Shown here: piece after piece, positions 42,009-50,267 of the stretch
Numbering within the stretch: the stretch's first letter is position 1
Layout of the letters: every line of letters begins with the position of its first letter
Assembly: GCA_018715525.1 (NCBI GenBank)
Contig: DVLL01000023.1
Location: forward strand, 26,385 to 90,384
DNA length: 64,000 bases
DNA from: Candidatus Faeciplasma pullistercoris
GTDB lineage: Bacteria > Bacillota > Clostridia > Oscillospirales > Ruminococcaceae
Direction of reading: 5' to 3'
Translations under genes and position numbers: made by a program
The notes under the pieces: generated by a model
Seen by the model: only the letters and a program-made list of their open reading frames with translations
Database searches by the model: none
Told to the model about the DNA's origin: nothing

Positions 42009-42788
42009 GTGACATACTCAATGAAAAAGAAAATCTCAGGCGCGCTGAGAATTATCATCATAGGCATTCTGGCGCTCATGTTCGCCTATCCTGTCATAAT
42101 GACTGCCGCGCGCTCCTTTATCTACGACGGAAAGCTCTCGCTCACCTCCTACTGGAGGCTTTTTGTCTTCAACTTTACCTACCTCGATTATTTCTGGAAC
42201 TCTGTGATTTACGCCACGCTGATAACCGTGGTCTGCATAATTATCTCATTCCCGCTCGGATTCCTTTTCGCGAAAATCAAGTTCAAGGGCAGAGAGCTGA
42301 TATTCTTTATCTACATCCTCGTAATGATGCTGCCGTTTCAGGCGACATCTTTGCCTAACTACATACAGCTTCGCGACTTCGGGATGCTCAACACACGACT
42401 TGCTCTGACCGTTCCCATGATGTTTTCACCTTTTGCGGTATTTCTTTTCAGGCAGTACATGAAAAACATCCCGAACGATCTTCTTGACTCGACGCTTCTT
42501 GAAAGCTCGTCCGTATTCAGCATATTCCGCTACGCAGTCATCCCGCAGGTAAAGCCCGCCATAGCCGCCTTGTCAATTCTGATTTTCTGCGAGAGCTGGA
42601 ACATCGTCGAGCAGGCTCTCATCTTCTCAATGGATAACACAGACATCTACCCTCTCTCGGTGATGCTGTCAAACATTCCGGCGGACGCCTCCTACGCCGG
42701 AGGAACCGTCTATATGTTCCCTGTGCTTGCGCTGTTTGTTTTGTTCAGGGAGGCTCTTGAATCGTCAATGGAGGAATACAAGCTATGA
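42009..42788 (+). CDS. ABC transporter permease, MalG/UgpE type, with divergent coupling loop
   Basis: Partner permease of the preceding gene. About 259 residues, six helices. Start is GTG 42009, fixed by AAGGAGG 7 nt upstream. The expected EAA loop (EAAxxDGAxxxxxFxxIxLP) reads DLLDSTLLESSSVFSIFRYAVIP: the glycine and the acidic-alanine start are lost, which may alter contact with the ATPase. It overlaps the next gene by 4 bp. Confidence 0.9.
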   Translation: MTYSMKKKISGALRIIIIGILALMFAYPVIMTAARSFIYDGKLSLTSYWRLFVFNFTYLDYFWNSVIYATLITVVCIIISFPLGFLFAKIKFKGRELIFFIYILVMMLPFQATSLPNYIQLRDFGMLNTRLALTVPMMFSPFAVFLFRQYMKNIPNDLLDSTLLESSSVFSIFRYAVIPQVKPAIAALSILIFCESWNIVEQALIFSMDNTDIYPLSVMLSNIPADASYAGGTVYMFPVLALFVLFREALESSMEEYKL

Positions 42789-43192
42789 AAAAGGCTGTCG
42801 TCGTTATAACGGTTTTATTCTGGGCTGTGATTATATTTTTCACCGTAATGGGCGAAACGATATTCTTCGACTGGTGCCCGCAGGTGACTATGGCGTCAAG
42901 CGTCTATACGAGACTTGAGGACGGCACCGAAGCAAAGCTTATCCCAAAGACCGGTCTGTTTGAAGGCAAATATGTTTACACTGTCAACCGCATGCCCGGC
43001 TTTTCCGCGGAAATATGTACGCTTGAAAGGCATGAGGTAACGGTGGAGGAATATAACGACGATTTCTATGTTGCTACATCTGACATGAGCGGCATTTCTC
43101 GCATTATTGGTCTGTGCGAAAACGGAGAGCCCGGAGACGGCGTCCGAGTGAATGTCAAGGAAGGCAGCGTTGGATTTGACGCTTACTGGTGA
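42785..43192 (+). CDS. Small membrane-anchored protein linked to the permeases
   Basis: A 135-residue protein with a single N-terminal helix (about 5-22) and an exported beta-rich domain: TRLEDGTEAKLIPKTGLF, YVYTVNRMPGF and CENGEPGDGVRVNVKEGSVG. The segments recall lipoyl/beta-barrel pieces of periplasmic adaptor proteins, but it is far too short for one and I cannot assign a family. It starts 4 bp before the permease stop (ATGA), so it is stoichiometrically coupled and may be a subunit of the transporter. Confidence 0.7.
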   Translation: MKKAVVVITVLFWAVIIFFTVMGETIFFDWCPQVTMASSVYTRLEDGTEAKLIPKTGLFEGKYVYTVNRMPGFSAEICTLERHEVTVEEYNDDFYVATSDMSGISRIIGLCENGEPGDGVRVNVKEGSVGFDAYW

Positions 43193-43245
43193 CCTGTCGG
43201 GCTGTTTCCGTTAGCGCAGCTATACACAGCGTCCCTTGATCGTCG

Positions 43246-43274
43246 TTGACTTGCCTTTTCAATCGTGATATAAT
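43246..43274 (+). promoter_or_regulatory. Sigma-A promoter for the 43429 gene
   Basis: TTGACT at 43246-43251, 17-bp spacer, TATAAT at 43269-43274. Its -10 lies inside the left arm of the preceding operon's terminator hairpin. Confidence 0.82.
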
Positions 43275-43307
43275 AGCCGAGATGCTGAATGCGTTCCGGC
43301 TATTTTT
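43272..43307 (+). terminator. Terminator of the permease operon
   Basis: AATAGCCG (43272-43279) pairs with CGGCTATT (43297-43304), 17-base loop, then TTT. Moderate stability. Confidence 0.6.
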
Positions 43308-43428
43308 CATAAGCTGCCGGCATTTTTTCGGAAGCCTGAACCTTAAAGGACGGATGCTGCAAAATTCCGCAAATAGCCCGGCGCTTTATCTCCCGATCGC
43401 CGCTATTTTTTGAGGAGCTTTAATAATT

Positions 43429-43710
43429 ATGAAAGGAACTTTAATAATTATTAAAAAAGTACTTACATGGATAATACTCGCTGCGCTGCTCATATTTATT
43501 ATAGACTGGTCAGTTATCGGAATCATGATTTTTAACGGAAATTATGACTTTACCGCCGGCGCGTACATACTTGCTGTCTGCTTTGTGATCATGCTTGCGG
43601 GGCTGCTGATCAAAACCTTGGTTTACGATTTCAAAATATGCCCCGGATGCAATAAAAAAATCCCGCATAAAAGCAGATTTTGCCCTCATTGCGGCAAAGA
43701 ACAGCCATAA
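43429..43710 (+). CDS. Two-helix membrane protein with C-terminal zinc ribbon
   Basis: 93 residues. Hydrophobic helices at about 10-32 and 43-65, then a short zinc ribbon with CPGC (71-74) and CPHC (85-88). The cytoplasmic zinc-ribbon tail after membrane helices is a recurring clostridial small-protein design without known function. Ribosome site GAGGAG lies 11 nt upstream; the sequence around the start is duplicated (CTTTAATAATTAT occurs before the ATG and again at codons 4-8). It precedes the sugar kinase by 46 bp. Confidence 0.78.
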   Translation: MKGTLIIIKKVLTWIILAALLIFIIDWSVIGIMIFNGNYDFTAGAYILAVCFVIMLAGLLIKTLVYDFKICPGCNKKIPHKSRFCPHCGKEQP

Positions 43711-43756
43711 ATTCTGCATTACATTAACATTATCCGGCAAGAAGGTCGTATAACAT

Positions 43757-44674
43757 ATGATTTACACACTTACGCTCAATCCCGCCTTGGATTATGTAGT
43801 TCATCCTGACACGCTCATTCCGGGCAAGATATCCAGAAGCAGGAACGAAAGAATTTTTTACGGCGGAAAGGGAATAAATATCTCGCTTGTGCTCCGGGAG
43901 CTCGGGATTGAGTCGGTAGCGACAGGCTTCATCGCCGGATTTACCGGAGACGAGCTTGTAAGAATGCTCTTAGAAGAAGACGTCCGCTGCGAATTTATCC
44001 GTCTTGAAAGCGGGATGACAAGAATAAATGTCAAAATTCGCGACGGATTAGAGACGGATATAAATGCCTCAGGTCCTCAGGTGACGGAAAAAGATGTACA
44101 AAGGCTATATGACCGCCTTGACAGGCTGGAACAAGGCGACATGCTCATTCTCGCAGGAAGCGTTCCGCAAAACCTGTCCGCCTGCACCTGCTCTTCCATA
44201 ATGGACAGGCTGAGCCGCAAGGGCGTGAGCTTCGTAGTTGACGCGGCCGGCGAGCTTTTAACAAACGCCCTGCCATATAAACCGTTCCTCATAAAGCCTA
44301 ATATTGAAGAGCTGAGCGAAATATTCGGTGTGGACATATATGGAGCGGATGAGGCGGCGGCATATGCGCTCACTCTTCAGAAAATGGGCGCTAAAAACGT
44401 ACTCGTCTCAATGGGCGAAAACGGAGCCGTGCTCTTAGCGGAGTCCGGAGAATTTTACAATGCTCCGGTATTTCGCGGTAAGGTAATAAACACCGTCGGA
44501 GCCGGAGATTCAATGCTGGCAGCATTTATCGCTATGTACAGTTCGACCTACGACCTCAGACATTCGCTTGATTTTTCGGCCGCCGCCGGAAGCGCCGCCG
44601 CCTTCAGCGAGGCTCTCCCAAAAGAAGCGGATATATATGCGTTATATGAGCAGCTTTCCGATTTATCTATATGA
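43757..44674 (+). CDS. 1-phosphofructokinase / tagatose-6-phosphate kinase-type PfkB kinase
   Basis: Ribokinase-superfamily sugar-phosphate kinase of the FruK/LacC type: ATP + fructose 1-phosphate (or tagatose 6-phosphate) gives the bisphosphate. It has 305 residues with the N-terminal LTLNPALDYVV, PfkB motif 1 YGGKGINIS near residue 37 and motif 2 NTVGAGDSMLAAF with catalytic Asp. No fru PTS or lac genes adjoin, so FruK versus LacC cannot be settled. Probably co-transcribed with the zinc-ribbon gene; followed by a strong terminator. Confidence 0.92.
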   Translation: MIYTLTLNPALDYVVHPDTLIPGKISRSRNERIFYGGKGINISLVLRELGIESVATGFIAGFTGDELVRMLLEEDVRCEFIRLESGMTRINVKIRDGLETDINASGPQVTEKDVQRLYDRLDRLEQGDMLILAGSVPQNLSACTCSSIMDRLSRKGVSFVVDAAGELLTNALPYKPFLIKPNIEELSEIFGVDIYGADEAAAYALTLQKMGAKNVLVSMGENGAVLLAESGEFYNAPVFRGKVINTVGAGDSMLAAFIAMYSSTYDLRHSLDFSAAAGSAAAFSEALPKEADIYALYEQLSDLSI

Positions 44675-44702
44675 TAAATGATAGTCATAAGTCATAGACA
44701 CT

Positions 44703-44752
44703 AAAAGCCGTTAGACGGGCAAAACACCTGTCCAACGGCTTTTGATTTTATC
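44703..44752. terminator. Bidirectional terminator between the PfkB kinase and TVP38 gene
   Basis: Seventeen-base arms (44703-44719 with 44727-44743, one mismatch), 7-base loop, T-rich on the plus side (TTTTGATTTTA) and AAAA/TTTT on the minus side. Confidence 0.92.
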
Positions 44753-44762
44753 AAGCACATAA

Positions 44763-45491
44763 TTATTTTTTCTTCTTTTCCTTGATTTCTTCTTTGATGG
44801 CGTCCTTTTTGCCTTTTATAAAACTGACTATCCTGTTGTTATATAGTATTCCGACTATTCCTACAATAGCGACAACAAGGAATATTATCACAGCAGAAAG
44901 TATGTTTCCGTCACCGAGGTTTGCCCCGAAGAGTATCGACATAATGATAGCCGGCAGTCTTCCGAGCATGGATATCGCAAGGAACGAGCTTGCCTTGATC
45001 TTTGTCAGCGGGGCAATATAGGTAAGCGCGTCCTTCGGCATTCCCGGTATCAAAAAGAGAATGAATACCACCATCTCGACCTTTTTGACGTCGTTGAGAA
45101 ACTCAAACCGCTTTATACCCTTACGGTCGATAAACGCCTCCACAACAGGCATGCCGAACTTTCTCACCACTCCGAAAACTATCGCTGAGCCCACGAGTAT
45201 TCCTGCGCAGCAAAGAATCAGTCCCCAGAAATTGCCGAACAGCACTCCTCCCAGTATCTGTATCACTCCGCCGGGTATCAGCGCCACCACTACCTGTAGA
45301 ACCTGAAGGAACAAATATACCGCCAGTCCGAGGACTATATTTCTGTCAACAAGATTTTCAAGTCCTTCCCTGCCCTCCGGAGTGGCAAGCATACGCACTA
45401 TCGGTATGCAGAGTATGGTTATGAAAATAAGCACGATAATTAAAACCGCTACCGACACAGCCTTGATAAAGAATTTCCTGTTCTTTTGCAT
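44763..45491 (-). CDS. TVP38/TMEM64 (DedA-like) membrane protein
   Basis: A 242-residue integral membrane protein of the SNARE-associated/VTT family: N-terminal helix, the glycine-rich re-entrant block VALIPGGVIQILGGVLFGNFWG, and the second block LFLIPGMPKDALTYIAPLTKI, then a Lys-rich C-terminal tail. Members act in lipid scrambling or proton-coupled transport. It is followed in the minus direction by the terminator at 44703-44743 and preceded by another membrane protein gene 12 bp away. Confidence 0.92.
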   Translation of the reverse strand: MQKNRKFFIKAVSVAVLIIVLIFITILCIPIVRMLATPEGREGLENLVDRNIVLGLAVYLFLQVLQVVVALIPGGVIQILGGVLFGNFWGLILCCAGILVGSAIVFGVVRKFGMPVVEAFIDRKGIKRFEFLNDVKKVEMVVFILFLIPGMPKDALTYIAPLTKIKASSFLAISMLGRLPAIIMSILFGANLGDGNILSAVIIFLVVAIVGIVGILYNNRIVSFIKGKKDAIKEEIKEKKKK

Positions 45492-45503
45492 AAGCGGAAT
45501 GAT

Positions 45504-46037
45504 TTACCTCCTGCCGCGGAAAAACCTGCCGCGATACCTTGAATTGTAAAGCCTTAATAGTCTTGCCAAGATGATATCAAACATGATAAAAATGGCGTTG
45601 CCCACTGCCAGAAGTATAATATTCATGTACACAGCTCCGTCAAGTCCGAGCTGCTCAAGCCCCATTATCCATATCAACATCAAATATGACAAAACTATCG
45701 CAATATTGAATATAACAAGCTTGACAATCCACCTGAGGACGCGGCTGACAAGCCTCTGTATATACACCCTTGCTATCGGGTAATACCCGAAAAAGCCCGC
45801 GAACATGGCGACCGCTTCCTTATCAGGGCATATGAGCGCGGAGATTATCGAAACCGCCGCATACGCGCTGACGGCAGTTTTCATGCCGCACTCCTCAACC
45901 AGTATGTTTATTAAAATCGCGCATATCATCGGGAAGATGTACAAGAACAGCGGAAGAATCCCGACGGAGAACTCCAAAAGCACGCATACCGCGGATATGA
46001 TGCCTCCGAGCGCGACACTATAGCTTGTCCTGCTCAC
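45504..46037 (-). CDS. Multi-helix membrane protein, possibly ECF S-component-like
   Basis: A 177-residue protein with about five to six hydrophobic helices, starting SYSVALGGIISAVCVLLEF, which resembles the first helix of ECF-type S components and YybS/DUF2232-like proteins. The C-terminus is Arg-rich (RYRGRFFRGRR). It overlaps pncB by 4 bp. If it is an S component, the adjacency to nicotinate phosphoribosyltransferase would suggest niacin as ligand (NiaX-like role), but I see no specific niacin motif. Confidence 0.65.
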   Translation of the reverse strand: MSRTSYSVALGGIISAVCVLLEFSVGILPLFLYIFPMICAILINILVEECGMKTAVSAYAAVSIISALICPDKEAVAMFAGFFGYYPIARVYIQRLVSRVLRWIVKLVIFNIAIVLSYLMLIWIMGLEQLGLDGAVYMNIILLAVGNAIFIMFDIILARLLRLYNSRYRGRFFRGRR

Positions 46038-47488
46038 TGCTTTTTAATTCCGTCCGAAAGCTCTGAAAGCAGCCTTTGCTTAATATTCCAAAGCTTAGAA
46101 GACAAATCTACATACTGTACATGCGGGTTCTCGAATCTTAAGACAGTTTCCCAAAGCGACTCAACCTCCCGCTTGCAGTGCTCTCTTATCTCGCTCAGCG
46201 CGGGCTTTTGGTACACGCACTTCCCGCCTACGAATATCGGCACAAGAAGCTCCCTCGCAGTATAATTGGTAAGAGTCCTTTTCTTCCAGGTATAATCAGG
46301 GTCGAAAATCTCAAGCGGCTCGGCGGGATTTACTTTCTCGTCATATACGCAAATATAGTCGGCGACAGCCTTGCCGTTTTCGTTGTCATACAGACGGTAT
46401 ACCTTCTTGAAATGCGGGTTGGTTATTTTCTGTACATTCTCAGATATCTTTATCTTCGGCGTGATAACTCCGTCCTTCTCGACCGCGACAAGCTTGTACA
46501 CTCCGTCAAGAACCGCGCTTGACTTGGCTGTTATAAGCCTTTCGCCTACGCCGTAAAGGTCAACCTTCGCTCCCTGCATCAGCATATCTCTTATCAGATA
46601 TTCGTCGAGAGAATTTGACGCCACTATCTTGCAGTCGGGGTAGCCGGCGTCGTCAAGCATCTGCCTTGCTCTGCGCGAAAGATAGGTTATATCTCCGGAA
46701 TCAAGGCGGATTCCCTTAGGACGCTTTCCCAACGGCTTGAGCACCTCGTCAAACACTCTTATAGCGTTCGGCACGCCGCTCTTAAGGACATTATAGGTGT
46801 CCACGAGAAGAGTAGCATCGTCCGGGTATACCTCGCAGTATGCCTTGAACGCCTCATACTCGCTGTCAAACATCTGAACCCACGAATGAGCCATCGTTCC
46901 TGTCGCCGGGACTTTGTACAATCTGTCAGTCAATACGCAGGCTGTTGCGGACGCTCCGCCTATATACGCAGCCCTTGCTCCAAGCACCGCGGCGTCGGGG
47001 CCGTGAGCACGGCGGGAGCCAAATTCCGAAATGGCTCTTCCCTCCGCAGCCCTTACTATCCTGTTCGTCTTTGTAGCTATAAGCGACTGATGATTGATGG
47101 TAAGAAGCACAAACGTCTCCACGAGCTGAGCCTGAATAGCAGGCGCTCTTACGGTCATTATCGGCACATTCGGGAAGACCACCGTTCCCTCAGAGACCGC
47201 CCATATATCGCCCTCAAACCTGAAGTTCCTAAGATAGCTCAAAAACTCCTCCGAGAAGCAATTCTTTGATCTGAGATAATCTATATCATCCTCGTCGAAG
47301 TGAAGATTATTTATGTAGTCTATTATCTGCTCGAGTCCGCACGCAATGATATATCCTCCGCCGTCAGGTACGCTGCGGTAAAACACATCAAAGTAGCATA
47401 TCTCATCCTTATAGCCTTTAAGAAAATACCCGTTTCCCATTGTCAGCTCGTAAAAATCGCAGAGCATGGTGTAATTTAAGTTCTTCAT
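46034..47488 (-). CDS. pncB: Nicotinate phosphoribosyltransferase
   Basis: Preiss-Handler enzyme: nicotinate + PRPP + ATP gives NaMN, the substrate of the NadD domain encoded at 22.5-23.7 kb. It has 484 residues with YELTMGNGYF at the N-terminus, EFGSRRAHGPDAA, GTMAHSWVQ and the phosphate-binding IRLDSGDITYLSR. Complete. It forms a unit with the membrane genes downstream; a GNAT-like gene lies 21 bp upstream. Confidence 0.96.
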   Translation of the reverse strand: MKNLNYTMLCDFYELTMGNGYFLKGYKDEICYFDVFYRSVPDGGGYIIACGLEQIIDYINNLHFDEDDIDYLRSKNCFSEEFLSYLRNFRFEGDIWAVSEGTVVFPNVPIMTVRAPAIQAQLVETFVLLTINHQSLIATKTNRIVRAAEGRAISEFGSRRAHGPDAAVLGARAAYIGGASATACVLTDRLYKVPATGTMAHSWVQMFDSEYEAFKAYCEVYPDDATLLVDTYNVLKSGVPNAIRVFDEVLKPLGKRPKGIRLDSGDITYLSRRARQMLDDAGYPDCKIVASNSLDEYLIRDMLMQGAKVDLYGVGERLITAKSSAVLDGVYKLVAVEKDGVITPKIKISENVQKITNPHFKKVYRLYDNENGKAVADYICVYDEKVNPAEPLEIFDPDYTWKKRTLTNYTARELLVPIFVGGKCVYQKPALSEIREHCKREVESLWETVLRFENPHVQYVDLSSKLWNIKQRLLSELSDGIKKQ

Positions 47489-47509
47489 CTGTAATGTTCC
47501 TCGTATTTA

Positions 47510-47887
47510 TTATTCTTTAGCGTGCTTGCAGTCCTTGCAGCCCTCAAATATCTTTGATATCGGTCTGAGCTCATCACTTCCCGGCTCAATAAAGCGGAGC
47601 ATTTTTGCGTTATTATTGGCAGAGCCGAAAAATCTCGCGGTCTCCACGCCCTTGAGCACCGCAGAAAAAAGTATGCTCCTCGCTATTCCGTCCCACAGCA
47701 CTAAATCCGCTTCCGGCTCAACGCAATACACGGATATCTCTTCCGGCGTCAAAGTATATACTGCATAACCGGTTACCTTTCCCGAGTCAACCGCCTCAGA
47801 TATAAGCGCCGTGTCAGGGTCTATGCCAAGCGAGCGAATAAGATCTATGTAGTTATCCTTTTCTTCCTGTCTTAGAATTTGAAGCAT
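47510..47887 (-). CDS. GNAT-like small protein
   Basis: 125 residues from ATG 47887 with GGGACGGGAT upstream; a longer reading would begin at TTG inside that site. The pattern ISEAVDSGKVTGYAVYTL followed by EEISVYCVEPEADLVLWDGIARSILFSAV looks like a shortened acetyltransferase fold (strand, beta-bulge, helix), ending in a CKDCKHAKE motif that could bind metal. The family call is tentative. Its 5' end overlaps rluB by 35 bp. Confidence 0.7.
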   Translation of the reverse strand: MLQILRQEEKDNYIDLIRSLGIDPDTALISEAVDSGKVTGYAVYTLTPEEISVYCVEPEADLVLWDGIARSILFSAVLKGVETARFFGSANNNAKMLRFIEPGSDELRPISKIFEGCKDCKHAKE

Positions 47888-48623
47888 TCTTATCCCGTCC
47901 CTTCGCAATAGCGTTCCTTAAAGCCGAAAGCTCGGCAGAAGTAAGCTCACGGTAGGCTCCTGGCTTCAGCATTCCAAGCTTAAGCGGTCCTACGGAGATC
48001 CTTTTAAGCCTCGCTATCTCAAGTCCTACGGCCTCGCACATTCTTCTTATCTGGCGGTTTCTTCCCTCATGGATGGTTATAAGCAAGACTACCCTGCCCT
48101 CCTCCTTTGTAACAACCGAGACTATCGCCGGGAGGGTCTTTCTGCCGTCGAGCAAAACGCCTGTCTCCAAAGCGATAAGCTGTTCCTCGGTGACGTCCGG
48201 TCTGACGGTGACGCGGTAGGTCTTTGAAATATGGCAGCTCGGGTGCATTATCGAGTTGGCAAGGGCTCCGTCGTTGGTAAAGAGCAGGAGTCCTTCGGTG
48301 TTCTTGTCCAGCCTGCCCACAGGGTAAACACGCTCGGGTATATCCGCCAAAAGGTCTGTGACGCACCTTCGCCCAAGTTCGTCGCTCATCGTTGTCACAT
48401 ATCCGCGCGGCTTGTTGAGCATCAGATAGACCATACTCTCCTTTGTCTGAGCCTCAATCCTTTCTCCGTCCACCGTGATTATATCCCTCATGGGGTCAGC
48501 CTTATCACCTGTTTTGCAGGGTCTGCCGTTTACCTTGACTCTTCCCTGCGCTATCAGCTCCTCCGCCTTTCTGCGAGAAGTCACTCCTGATGCGCTTATG
48601 ATTTTCTGGATCCTTTCCTCCAT
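47853..48623 (-). CDS. rluB: Pseudouridine synthase, RsuA/RluB family
   Basis: Modifies 23S rRNA (or 16S) uridine to pseudouridine. About 256 residues: S4 RNA-binding domain at the N-terminus (RIQKIISASGVTSRRKAEELI), catalytic Asp in VGRLDKNTEGLLLFTNDG, and HEGRNRQIRRMCEAVGLEI. RluB-type scpA-scpB-...-rluB clustering is usual in Firmicutes. The ATG at 48623 is preferred over GTG 48632. Confidence 0.95.
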   Translation of the reverse strand: MEERIQKIISASGVTSRRKAEELIAQGRVKVNGRPCKTGDKADPMRDIITVDGERIEAQTKESMVYLMLNKPRGYVTTMSDELGRRCVTDLLADIPERVYPVGRLDKNTEGLLLFTNDGALANSIMHPSCHISKTYRVTVRPDVTEEQLIALETGVLLDGRKTLPAIVSVVTKEEGRVVLLITIHEGRNRQIRRMCEAVGLEIARLKRISVGPLKLGMLKPGAYRELTSAELSALRNAIAKGRDKNASNSKTGRKG

Positions 48624-48701
48624 AAATGTCACCGTCCCTGTCGTTATATAATCGGCGGCTGTGATGAACCTTCACCCGAGCCGCCGGTTGATTTCTAAAG
48701 T

Positions 48702-49784
48702 CTATTCGCCGCGCCGCAATACAAGCTCCTTCTGCGCGAGAGTCCTTCCGTCAAGAGTGTATAGCACGCTTCCAACCTGCTTTCCGTCGTCATACGGCGG
48801 GTACACAAACCTCGGCGCTATAATCACCCTCTTAACTCTGTCATAATCCTCTTCGGTAAGAGGCAAACAGAAGTCCTCGCTTTCTATCTGAAAGAGCTCT
48901 TGAGAGATTATTCCCGGAATTTGAAGGGAAACTCCTTCAAAGCTGCGGCTTTCGTATAGTCCGAAGGCATAGTCGTAGAGATTTGAGTGATCCAGCCAAT
49001 CGTTAGGGTCGTTAAGAGTAACGCAGATAAGCGTCACTCCGTCCCGCTCGCAAGCTGAGACAAGGCATCTTTTAGCCTTGTCGGTAAACCCGGTCTTTAC
49101 GCCTATTATCCCATCGCAGTAGTCAAGCAGACGGTTGGTATTTGACAGCCAAATTTCCTCGCCGTTTCCCGACTCAAGGCATATCGAGCGCGTCCCGCAT
49201 ATTTGACGGAAAGTCTCGTTTTCAAGAGCCTCCGCCGCAAGCATAGCCATATCGCGTGCCGTGGAGTAGTGGCAGTCGGTATAGTCGTCCAGCCCTGACG
49301 GGGTGACAAAGTTGGTGTCAGTAAGTCCCATACTGTCAGCCCGCTCATTCATCATGGCGACAAAATCCTCAATACTCCCCCCGACGCTTATCGCCGCGGC
49401 GTTCGCAGCATCGTTTCCGCTCGGAAGCATCATGCCGTATGCCAATATACGCCTCGATACGATATCTCCCGGCTTTAAGCCCATCGACGAGCCCTCGGTT
49501 TTTATATCGTCATAGTTTATTTCAAAAAATTCGTCAAGTTCGCCCGCCTCGATAGTGAGAAGGGTTGTCATGATCTTTGTGGTACTTGCCATCTGAAGAC
49601 GCTCGTCAGAGTTTTTCTCATAAAGCGGTCTGCGGGTGGAAGCATCTATCAAAATTGCCGACTTTGCCGCTGTAGCAGGCCCACTAGGGCCTGCGGTTTC
49701 CGCAGCTCTCGCCCTTATACACAGGCAGGAAGCCATTACCAAAAGGCAAATAAGGCACAATGTATATCTTTTTACATTATCCAT
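48702..49784 (-). CDS. dacF: D-alanyl-D-alanine carboxypeptidase (DacF/PBP5-like)
   Basis: Low-molecular-mass penicillin-binding protein trimming the terminal D-Ala of peptidoglycan pentapeptides. It has 360 residues: signal peptide to about residue 27, SxxK nucleophile Ser67 in ASTTKIM, SGN in LPSGNDAAN, KTG in GVKTGFTDKAK and a C-terminal beta domain. No evident C-terminal amphipathic anchor. In this cluster it sits next to gerW and scpAB, consistent with the sporulation-related DacF/DacB group. Confidence 0.93.
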   Translation of the reverse strand: MDNVKRYTLCLICLLVMASCLCIRARAAETAGPSGPATAAKSAILIDASTRRPLYEKNSDERLQMASTTKIMTTLLTIEAGELDEFFEINYDDIKTEGSSMGLKPGDIVSRRILAYGMMLPSGNDAANAAAISVGGSIEDFVAMMNERADSMGLTDTNFVTPSGLDDYTDCHYSTARDMAMLAAEALENETFRQICGTRSICLESGNGEEIWLSNTNRLLDYCDGIIGVKTGFTDKAKRCLVSACERDGVTLICVTLNDPNDWLDHSNLYDYAFGLYESRSFEGVSLQIPGIISQELFQIESEDFCLPLTEEDYDRVKRVIIAPRFVYPPYDDGKQVGSVLYTLDGRTLAQKELVLRRGE

Positions 49785-49853
49785 AATAACAGTAATACCT
49801 CCGCATGGACTGCGGTTATATTCTATGGATAATGAGAAAAATAATACTGATTT

Positions 49854-50267
49854 TTATTCGTATGTTTCTTCCTTGGAAGATTCTTCTTTATTCTTGTCCT
49901 TGCCAATCATCGAGGTGATTTTTTCCACAATGTCGGGAACAAGCGCCAAAGCAGCGTTCTCCTTGGGAGCGTTCACGGTGAGCTGCAACAGCTTTACGCT
50001 TCCGTCTGCTGCAATAACGATAAAAGCGACCGGCGATATCGTCACTCCGCCGCCGACTCCGCCGCCAAATAAATCCTTTGCGTTCTTAGTAGGAAGATCC
50101 GAGCCCCCTGAGCCGAAGCCTATAGATACCTTCGACACAGGTACGATCACTGTTCCGTTTGGAGCGACTACCGGCTCGCCTATGATAGTCTGGACATCCA
50201 CCATTTCCTTTATTTTTTCTATGGCACCCTTTACCAGATTCTCAAGATAGCTGTTTTTCTCATTCAT
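49854..50267 (-). CDS. gerW: GerW-family sporulation protein (YtfJ)
   Basis: 137 residues, with ENLVKGAIEKIKEMVDVQTIIGEPV, VSIGFGSGG, GGGVGGGVTISPVAF and VKLLQLTVNAP, the family pattern. In B. subtilis the homologue is a spore protein involved in germination. It confirms a spore-forming lineage. It overlaps the DUF2953 gene by 8 bp. Confidence 0.95.
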   Translation of the reverse strand: MNEKNSYLENLVKGAIEKIKEMVDVQTIIGEPVVAPNGTVIVPVSKVSIGFGSGGSDLPTKNAKDLFGGGVGGGVTISPVAFIVIAADGSVKLLQLTVNAPKENAALALVPDIVEKITSMIGKDKNKEESSKEETYE

